Below are positions 19,724 through 25,364 of a stretch of 25,364 nucleotides of DNA, piece by piece. The translations under genes were made by a program, and so were the position numbers. This DNA comes from a virus: positions 1-25,364 of the IMG/VR virus record IMGVR_UViG_3300049847_000064; one strand, 5' to 3'. The notes beneath the pieces are model-generated. The model was given only the letters and a program-made list of their open reading frames with translations, did no database searches and was not told where the DNA came from. The number at the start of each line of letters is the position of its first letter. Position 1 is the first letter of the stretch.

Positions 19724-20589
19724 AACTCTCACAGAAAACAGCTAGTAAATCACATCGTGTTCTTTTATTTGGACCACCTAAATCTGGTAAGACTCAGCTT
19801 GCTGGTGAGCTATCTAAAGAATTTAATCTTATCTGGTTTGATCTTGAAAATGGTGTAGATACTTTACTCAAATTGCCGGTTGAACAGCAAGAAAAGATTG
19901 AAGTTATTACTCTCCCTGATACCAGATCTTTTCCAATTGCAATTGAATCTTGTCTTAAAGCAATCAAAGGTCAAGTAGGAAAGATTTGTGAGACTCACGG
20001 TAAATGGAACTGTGCAACTTGTGCAAAAGATTCATCTCCCTTTGTTTCTTTAGAGCTAAACAAGTGCGGATTAGATACTGTAGTTGTGTTTGATTCTCTT
20101 ACTCAACTCACCAACTCTGCCATTGCTCATATTACAAAGAATCAACCAGATGACTATAAACTTCAGCATGATGATTGGGGAAATCTAGGTAAGTTAATGG
20201 ATACCTTTCTTTCCCATGTTCAACAAGCTCCCTTTAATATTGTTTGTATCTCTCACGAAACTGAAGCGGAGATGGAAGATGGAAAAACAAAGCTTGTCCC
20301 AACAGCCGGTACACGTAACTTTTCCCGTAATACTGCTAAATACTTCGATGAAGTCGTATATTGCGAGGTTAAAAATAAACGACATATCGCTGCATCCTCC
20401 ACTACTTATAACAACAACATCCTTACTGGATCACGAACTGGAGCAGTACTGGAAAACATTTCTGAAGCCAGCCTTATTCCAATATTTAGAGGAGAAGTAA
20501 AGCCAGTTAATCCTGTAACTTCAAACACTCCTGCAACTACTGCATTAACAGCTCTGCAAAAACTTAAACTTAACTCAACGAAAGCTTAA
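19720..20589 (+). CDS. Sak4-like RecA-fold ATPase (ssDNA recombination)
   Basis: 289 aa. Walker A is GPPKSGKT at residues 18-25 and Walker B is TVVVFDS at 120-126 (D125). Between them is a probable zinc site, C90-x2-H93-x4-C98-x2-C101. After Walker B come HDDWGNLGKLMDTFLSHVQQ and ICISHETE, typical of phage AAA_24/Sak4 proteins, compact Rad51/RecA relatives that anneal or pair ssDNA with the help of an SSB. The C-terminal 40 residues are Thr/Pro/Asn-rich and probably disordered, and end in basic LQKLKLNSTKA. The gene starts by ATGA overlap with its upstream neighbour. A Cas4/AddB-like nuclease and a possible SSB nearby fit a recombination set. Confidence 0.82.
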   Translation: MKLSQKTASKSHRVLLFGPPKSGKTQLAGELSKEFNLIWFDLENGVDTLLKLPVEQQEKIEVITLPDTRSFPIAIESCLKAIKGQVGKICETHGKWNCATCAKDSSPFVSLELNKCGLDTVVVFDSLTQLTNSAIAHITKNQPDDYKLQHDDWGNLGKLMDTFLSHVQQAPFNIVCISHETEAEMEDGKTKLVPTAGTRNFSRNTAKYFDEVVYCEVKNKRHIAASSTTYNNNILTGSRTGAVLENISEASLIPIFRGEVKPVNPVTSNTPATTALTALQKLKLNSTKA

Positions 20590-20590
20590 T

Positions 20591-21277
20591 ATGAATGACT
20601 TAGTTAAATGGAATTCAGCGGTTATGAATAATCTTTATCAAGATCTTAAAGTTCCATGTAAACTAATTGGAATCCACGGTCGTGCACATTCAGGAAAAGA
20701 TACTTGTGCAGGATACTTACATGATCGTTATGCTGACCATTGGATTGAAGCTTTTGCAGATCCTTTAAAAGCAGCTTGCAAAGAGCTCTTTGGTATTCCA
20801 GAAGAATTCTTTTACGATCAAACTATGAAGGAGCAGATTATTCCTGGATGGGAAGTCTCTGCACGTATGGCTGCTCAGTTTGTAGGTACTGAACTTGTAC
20901 GTGAAAATATGTGGAAACTTTTATCCAAAGACTATGATAATTTTTGGGTACGTCGTATGGCATATAAACTACAAGGTACTATTGAAGGAGATGGTGTATC
21001 TTACACAGCTGAGGATACAATTATTATTCCTGATGTTCGTTTTCAAAATGAGCATGATTGGATTATTGATAATGGAGGGATCATTATTCACTTGACACGC
21101 CCAGAATTATCTGGTACAGTCGGCCTCCCTGCTCACAAATCAGAAGCTGGAATACAATTCACAGCACCAAACTCTACGTATCATGTAATTAATGATGATA
21201 CTTTAGACATTCTATTTTTGAAGTTACGTAGCATTTTTGAGCCGTATCTTCATAATTCAGGTGTACTTCCTGAGTAA
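20591..21277 (+). CDS. deoxynucleoside monophosphate kinase
   Basis: 228 aa. The P-loop is GIHGRAHSGKDT (residues 27-38). FADPLKAACKELFGIPEEFF follows and, after the middle region, PDVRFQNEHDWI near residues 146-157, the pattern of the T4 gp1-like dNMP kinase family. This enzyme phosphorylates dNMPs recovered from host DNA or made by the phage, to feed replication. GAAAG lies upstream of ATG 20591, one base after the Sak4 stop. The internal 'RMAAQFVGTELVREN' segment fits the nucleotide-binding lid. It stands with polymerase and recombination genes, as expected. Confidence 0.85.
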   Translation: MNDLVKWNSAVMNNLYQDLKVPCKLIGIHGRAHSGKDTCAGYLHDRYADHWIEAFADPLKAACKELFGIPEEFFYDQTMKEQIIPGWEVSARMAAQFVGTELVRENMWKLLSKDYDNFWVRRMAYKLQGTIEGDGVSYTAEDTIIIPDVRFQNEHDWIIDNGGIIIHLTRPELSGTVGLPAHKSEAGIQFTAPNSTYHVINDDTLDILFLKLRSIFEPYLHNSGVLPE

Positions 21278-21325
21278 ACTAGTACATTCCTCAACTTAAA
21301 CTTCTTAACTTATTGAAAGCCTATT

Positions 21326-21763
21326 ATGACTACAGATAACAACTTTGACCTAGACGCACTACTAGATGGTACTTTAGATGATCTAGCAGATCTACCTGAA
21401 TTTCGTCCCTTTCCAGCTGGTACTCATCGTGTTAATTTTACATTCGAGTATGACAAGAAAGATAAAAAGATTCTTTACGCAAAACTAAAGTTACTTGAAA
21501 CTGTTGAACTACATGATGCAGAAGATACTCCTTGTGAGCCAGGTGCAGAAGCTAATGTTCGTTATGATCTAAGTAATGAATACGCTCAAGGTAATCTAAA
21601 GAAGCTACTAGTAAACATTGCTGGTCACTTTGGTGCCAAGAAGAATTCAGAGCTCATTTCTGATATGAAACAAGTAGAATGTTTAGCAGTTACTAAGCTG
21701 ATTACTTCTAAGAAGAATGCTGATCAGAAGTATCTGGATATTGTTGAACTACAAGTGATTTAA
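21326..21763 (+). CDS. possible ssDNA-binding protein, 145 aa
   Basis: The acidic N-terminus (FDLDALLDGTLDDLADLPEF) is followed by RPFPAGTHRVNFTFEYDKKD and a mostly beta core (ILYAKLKLLETVELHD, then VRYDLSNEYAQGNLKKLLVN), ending with Lys-rich SKKNADQKYLDIVELQVI. I recall this pattern in proteins coded beside Sak4 recombinases and think of it as SSB-like; this is an inference from layout, not a motif match. GAAAG precedes ATG 21326. A long hairpin and a tRNA gene follow. Confidence 0.6.
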   Translation: MTTDNNFDLDALLDGTLDDLADLPEFRPFPAGTHRVNFTFEYDKKDKKILYAKLKLLETVELHDAEDTPCEPGAEANVRYDLSNEYAQGNLKKLLVNIAGHFGAKKNSELISDMKQVECLAVTKLITSKKNADQKYLDIVELQVI

Positions 21764-21767
21764 TACC

Positions 21768-21806
21768 TTACACCTTCCCTAACTCACAAGGTTTCGGAGG
21801 GTGTAA
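21768..21806 (+). terminator. 11-bp hairpin after the SSB-like gene
   Basis: TTACACCTTCC (21768-21778) pairs with GGAGGGTGTAA (21796-21806) over all 11 positions with one G-U; the loop is 17 bases. The bases after it are AT-rich but not a proper T run, so it may be a weak terminator or an mRNA-end/processing signal. It starts 4 bases past the stop and ends 15 bases before the tRNA. Confidence 0.55.
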
Positions 21807-21821
21807 TAATTAAATCCTTTA

Positions 21822-21896
21822 CTCGCCGTAGTATAATGGATAATACAAAGAGCTTCTACCTCTTGAATATGGGTTCGATTCCTGTCGGCGGGACCA
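21822..21896 (+). tRNA. tRNA-Arg, anticodon UCU
   Basis: A full cloverleaf can be folded. Acceptor CTCGCCG with CGGCGGG (one T-G). D stem GTAT/ATAC with loop AATGGATA. Anticodon stem AAGAG/CTCTT with loop CTTCTAC, anticodon TCT at 21855-21857. Variable loop GAAT. T stem ATGGG/CCTGT with loop TTCGATT. Discriminator A and encoded CCA at 21894-21896. Length 75. It reads AGA, a codon the AT-rich phage genes use often. It is the only tRNA seen and ends 6 bases before the DNA polymerase start. Confidence 0.93.
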
Positions 21897-21902
21897 CAAA
21901 CT

Positions 21903-24356
21903 ATGTCAACACTAGAATCTAAACTTGCACAACTTAGAGCGCTCAAGGCTCAAACTCCTGCAACTCCTAGTCAGGCAGCTAAGTTATCTGGACAATCTAA
22001 TTGTCTATTTTTAGGTACATATGAGGATGCTACCTATACATCTCATTTAAAAGGAATGTTCTCAGGTTATACAACTTATGTTTGTACTGAGCCTATTGAA
22101 CTTTTATCTCATCTCAAAATCTACTGCAATAAACGTGGCATTAAGTATATAGTATCTACCAACACTAAGATTCTTGCAAAGCTTCTTGAACTACAAGGTA
22201 GTTATAAAGTTAAGCCATCTCTATCAAACTATGAGGGATCATTCTTTGAATGGGAAGGTTTAGAGATTGTATTTATCTCTCCACTCTCTCAGCTCTTTAC
22301 AGTTACTTACGGTAAATTCTTAGCTTCTCGTTATATTTCTAAACTAATTGATAAATCTTCTTGGAGAGAAGCTACTCCTTTTAAGTGGACAATCTTAGAC
22401 CACTCTAATATAGAATCTATTTATGATGAATTCTATTCTGCGTATGCTATCGCAGTTGATATTGAAACTTTTAAAGTTAATCTTGCAATTCGTTGCATCG
22501 GTTATACTGCTGTCTTTATATCTAATGCTGGTAATATTACATCACACAGTATTGTTTTGCCGATGGATTCATCGTGGTCTTTGGCGTGGATGAGAAAGTT
22601 TAATAATCTTCCAGCTCAAAAAATATTTCAGAATGGAAAGTATGACTGCTCCTACTTGTTACGTTATAATGCACCAGTTAGAAACTGGATCTGGGATACT
22701 GCAATTGGGATGCACAGTTGGTATTCCGAGTTACCAAAAGATCTTGCTTTCCTTAATGCCTTCTTTCTACGAAAGGTGGTATACTGGAAGGATCTTGCAG
22801 AAACACAAGATCTTTTTGAATACTATAAATACAATGCAATGGATACCTGGGCAACAGCAAATGTGTGGATTACATGGATGCTTAATTCCCCAGATTGGGC
22901 CAAGCGAAATTATTCACTAGAGTTTCCTTTAGTTTATCCTTGTTTGTTAGCTGAAATGACTGGTCTTAAAAGAGATCAAACTGCTCTTATTAAAGCTCGT
23001 CAGGAAGTTGATAAAGAAGAAGCAGAGAAACTTTCTTTCATTCGCAAAGTACTTTCATCTTCTGGATTCAACCCAGGCTCACCAGTTCAAGTAAAGAATC
23101 TACTCAAGCTTCTAGGTTGTGGAGATATTGAATCTTCAAATGAAAAAGATATCAAGAAAGCAATGCTTCGTCATCCTTTAAATGCTAAACTCCTAGGGGA
23201 ATCTGGAATACTTGGCATTAGAGGTTTACGTAAACTAAGTAGTACTTATCTTAGACTGGATAGTGATGCTGAGAAAGGTAAAGATAACGGAGCAAAAGAA
23301 TTCTTGTCTAGAATTTTGTATGCACTTAATCCAGATGGAACAGATAGTGGAAGACTTGCAAGTAGAGAACACCATTTCTGGTGCGGTCTCCAAATACAAA
23401 ATGTTCCTAGGGGTAAGGAAGTTAAACAAACAATCTGCTCAGAAGATGGCTGGTACATTGCTGAATGTGATCTTGAGCAAGCTGAATCCAGAGATACAGC
23501 AAATATCAGTGGAGATACAGCACTCATTGCCGCCGTGTCAGGAACAAGAGATTTTCATTCAGTCAATGCGTCAGCTTTTTTTGGAAGATCTTACAGTGAC
23601 ATTTACGATGATGAAGTTGGAAAGACTAAAGATAAGCCACTTAGAGATCTGGCAAAAAAAGTCAATCATGGAGCTAACTATAACATGGGCCCTGAAGTCT
23701 TAATTGACACTATGGGTTTAGATAAGATTTATGAGGCTGGAAAACTTTTAACTTTAAATGAAACTGATCCACGTAAGATTGCTTTAGAACTTCTAAGTAG
23801 ATTCCATAAGACTTATCCTAAACTACGTGGCGGAATGAATAAACCTTACTATCCAGGAACTTATTATGCATACGTTGTTGAATGTATTGAACGAGATAGA
23901 AAATTGGTTAGTCGTGCTTATCACCATACTGTATATAATTGTGAACACTTGGACACTAGATTATATATTGAGAGTGGTGATTGGACACGCTACTGTTTCG
24001 GGAACCCTTCAAAAAATAAACTTGATCTTAATAGTTATGTGGCTCACTGTCCTCAGTCCCTTAACTCTCGTACTCTTAATGAAGCTTTTCTAAAAGTATT
24101 CTATGAAATTGCACTTCCAAATCCCACTACATTCAGATTACATGCACAAATTCACGACTCCATACTCTTTTCGTATAAAGAAGGATTTGAATCTCATGCA
24201 GACCGAGTTAGAGAATGTATGGAAATTCCTGTCACGGTCCGCGATGTATCTGGAACTTATAGAACCTTTACAGTTCCAGCAGCCCTAAAGTTAGGGATAA
24301 AAGATAAACTAACTGGCATCTTAAAACGTGCCAAATACTGGAGTGAAACAGAATGA
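21903..24356 (+). CDS. family A DNA polymerase with 3'-5' exonuclease
   Basis: 817 aa. Exonuclease: Exo I D186-I-E188 (AVDIETF), Exo II with D248 (FQNGKYDCS), Exo III Y310-x3-D314 (YNAMD). Polymerase: motif A D523 to R530 (DLEQAESR, with the usual Glu at 528), motif B R581-x3-K585-x3-H589-x3-Y593 (RDLAKKVNHGANYNMG) and motif C H751-D752-S753 (IHDSILF). The E. coli Pol I position 762 is His here, where Phe, Tyr or Leu is usual, and motif C has HDS for HDE. Residues 1-160 are an extra N-terminal domain I do not recognise. This is the replicative polymerase. No normal Shine-Dalgarno: the only G-rich bases upstream are in the tRNA acceptor stem. Confidence 0.93.
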   Translation: MSTLESKLAQLRALKAQTPATPSQAAKLSGQSNCLFLGTYEDATYTSHLKGMFSGYTTYVCTEPIELLSHLKIYCNKRGIKYIVSTNTKILAKLLELQGSYKVKPSLSNYEGSFFEWEGLEIVFISPLSQLFTVTYGKFLASRYISKLIDKSSWREATPFKWTILDHSNIESIYDEFYSAYAIAVDIETFKVNLAIRCIGYTAVFISNAGNITSHSIVLPMDSSWSLAWMRKFNNLPAQKIFQNGKYDCSYLLRYNAPVRNWIWDTAIGMHSWYSELPKDLAFLNAFFLRKVVYWKDLAETQDLFEYYKYNAMDTWATANVWITWMLNSPDWAKRNYSLEFPLVYPCLLAEMTGLKRDQTALIKARQEVDKEEAEKLSFIRKVLSSSGFNPGSPVQVKNLLKLLGCGDIESSNEKDIKKAMLRHPLNAKLLGESGILGIRGLRKLSSTYLRLDSDAEKGKDNGAKEFLSRILYALNPDGTDSGRLASREHHFWCGLQIQNVPRGKEVKQTICSEDGWYIAECDLEQAESRDTANISGDTALIAAVSGTRDFHSVNASAFFGRSYSDIYDDEVGKTKDKPLRDLAKKVNHGANYNMGPEVLIDTMGLDKIYEAGKLLTLNETDPRKIALELLSRFHKTYPKLRGGMNKPYYPGTYYAYVVECIERDRKLVSRAYHHTVYNCEHLDTRLYIESGDWTRYCFGNPSKNKLDLNSYVAHCPQSLNSRTLNEAFLKVFYEIALPNPTTFRLHAQIHDSILFSYKEGFESHADRVRECMEIPVTVRDVSGTYRTFTVPAALKLGIKDKLTGILKRAKYWSETE

Positions 24357-24541
24357 TGAGTGTTAAAGCAATTGTACTTAATATAACTTTAGAGACGCCT
24401 TCTGATGTAAGGGAACTCTATGAGTTATTAGAGTATGCACTACGATTTGCTGAGCCTGAGAAAGAAGTAACCCAGAAATGGATTATGTTTACAGATCAGT
24501 TAGCCCACGACATTTTACCTAAACTAACTAGGAAAGTGTAA
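24353..24541 (+). CDS. hypothetical protein, 62 aa
   Basis: Starts by ATGA overlap with the polymerase stop, so translation is probably coupled. MMSVKAIVLNITLETPSDVR, then ELYELLEYALRFAEPEKE and QKWIMFTDQLAHDILPKLTR. An acidic strand-helix-helix peptide with no recognised motif. It is a possible polymerase or helicase accessory by location only. It ends 7 bases before the next gene. Confidence 0.65.
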   Translation: MMSVKAIVLNITLETPSDVRELYELLEYALRFAEPEKEVTQKWIMFTDQLAHDILPKLTRKV

Positions 24542-24548
24542 TACACCT

Positions 24549-25364
24549 ATGCAAGCCGGAACTGGAGATTTTATTTCCGAGTACATATCCTATGCCTCAG
24601 AATCTTCCGAGGTTCCAGCAACATTTCATAGGTGGGCTGTAATCTCTGGCATTGGTGCAATGTTAGGTAGGCAGTATTACTTTAATCACGGACATTTTAC
24701 TCTCTACCCTAATACCTATTGTATGTTGATAGGATCACCGGGCACACGGAAATCTTCTGCAATTAAATTAATGAAGAAGATTCTGATTGAGGCTGGTTAT
24801 AATACAATTGCTGCGGATAAGACTACTAAGGAAAAGTTCTTAATGGATCTTGCCGGAGAGACTGGCGAAGAAAATAAGAAACTTTCACCTGATGAATTAC
24901 TGGATCAAAACTTATTTGGAGACTCAGATGGAAGTCCAGGAGCAGACGCAGAAATATTTATTATGGCCGATGAATTCAACGACTTTTTCGGAAACGGAAA
25001 TATTGAATTCATTAGTTTGCTTGGTACTCTTTGGGATTATTCTGGAGTTTATAAGAACAGAATCAAAAACGGGAAGAGCATCGCAGTCACTAATCCTACT
25101 ATTAGTATTCTTGGCGGTAATACTCCTACAGGTTTTAGTCTAGCCTTTCCAACAGAAATTCTTGGACAAGGTTTCTTCTCTCGAATCTTACTAATTTATG
25201 GAGAGCCTAATGGAAAAAGAATTGCTTTTCCTAAAGCACCTTCTCAACAATCAACCTATAATTTAATTAAGTCTCTTAAAGAACTTAGGTTACATGCATT
25301 AGGAGCGGCTACATTAACTACTACAGCAGAAAGATTATTTGAGAAAATTTATTCTCATAGAATC
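24549..25364 (+). CDS. DUF3987-like P-loop protein, partial (cut by right edge)
   Basis: ATG 24549 opens 272 codons with no stop to the last base. MQAGTGDFISEYISYASESS starts the protein. FHRWAVISGIGAMLGRQYYF then precedes a Walker A GSPGTRKSSAI near residues 63-73, and an acidic Walker B-like block IFIMADEFNDFF lies near 136-147. LGGNTPTGFSLAFP and GQGFFSRILLIYGEP follow. This matches the layout of DUF3987-type ATPases coded beside phage primase/helicase genes; a replicative helicase or helicase-primase role is plausible. The upstream TGTAATACACCT is not a good ribosome-binding site. The C-terminal part lies outside the window. Confidence 0.7.
   Translation, partial: MQAGTGDFISEYISYASESSEVPATFHRWAVISGIGAMLGRQYYFNHGHFTLYPNTYCMLIGSPGTRKSSAIKLMKKILIEAGYNTIAADKTTKEKFLMDLAGETGEENKKLSPDELLDQNLFGDSDGSPGADAEIFIMADEFNDFFGNGNIEFISLLGTLWDYSGVYKNRIKNGKSIAVTNPTISILGGNTPTGFSLAFPTEILGQGFFSRILLIYGEPNGKRIAFPKAPSQQSTYNLIKSLKELRLHALGAATLTTTAERLFEKIYSHRI

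Noticed and set aside
21090-21100. TTGACA inside the dNMP kinase gene as a promoter
   Set aside because: No -10 hexamer at 16-18 bp spacing and it lies within coding sequence.
23235-23527. Minus-strand frames inside the polymerase gene
   Set aside because: They are opposite to the region leading into polymerase motif A and have no starts with ribosome-binding sites.

Overview
The window is a contiguous piece of a tailed double-stranded DNA phage genome. Most of it has low GC (about one third in sampled lines) and genes are tightly packed. It has two divergent halves. From about 10.2 kb down to base 1, minus-strand genes encode packaging and virion morphogenesis: small terminase, a small linker ORF, large terminase, portal, a small ORF, a scaffold-like protein, an Ala/Thr-rich probable virion protein, the major capsid protein, two small ORFs, a probable head-tail adaptor and a tail fibre that runs off the left edge. 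From about 10.6 kb to the right edge, plus-strand genes encode unknown early proteins and a DNA replication/recombination module: a deaminase-like protein, a RecD/Dda-type helicase, a Cas4/AddB-like Fe-S nuclease, a Sak4-like RecA-fold ATPase, a dNMP kinase, a possible ssDNA-binding protein, tRNA-Arg(UCU), a family A DNA polymerase and a P-loop protein cut by the right edge. No integrase, repressor, RNA polymerase or lysis enzyme is visible here.

The most striking feature is the divergent control region at 10225-10658. It holds a full-consensus sigma-54 (RpoN) -24/-12 promoter (10582-10597). About 190-220 bp upstream lie two identical 17-bp near-palindromes, TGCACTAATTTGGTGCA, 31 bp apart. 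They match the classical NtrC enhancer consensus, and their spacing is close to that of the pair in front of E. coli glnA. Downstream is a three-gene operon of unknown function (61, 42 and 224 aa) closed by a rho-independent terminator. The phage therefore appears to carry a nitrogen-starvation-responsive enhancer/promoter that would use host NtrC and RpoN. This points to a gamma- or beta-proteobacterial host.

Other non-coding structure stands out. (i) Two arrays of an 8-bp unit (ACAGTCTG/ACAGTCCA) lie in inverted orientation on either side of a very AT-rich, gene-free segment (11897-12210), a candidate replication origin or operator cluster. (ii) A compact H-type RNA pseudoknot inside an outer stem lies between two virion genes (2678-2733). 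(iii) A 270-base structured non-coding locus (16905-17181) ends in an 18-bp stem that would bury the next start codon. (iv) The tRNA-Arg ends only 6 nt before the polymerase start codon, so the only plausible ribosome-binding bases for polymerase lie in the tRNA acceptor stem.

The tail fibre is mosaic: its N-terminal half has phage-like AT-rich composition, and from about base 840 leftward it becomes GC-rich, which suggests acquisition of a new receptor-binding module. Functional calls rest on motifs and gene order read by eye; no database search was possible.
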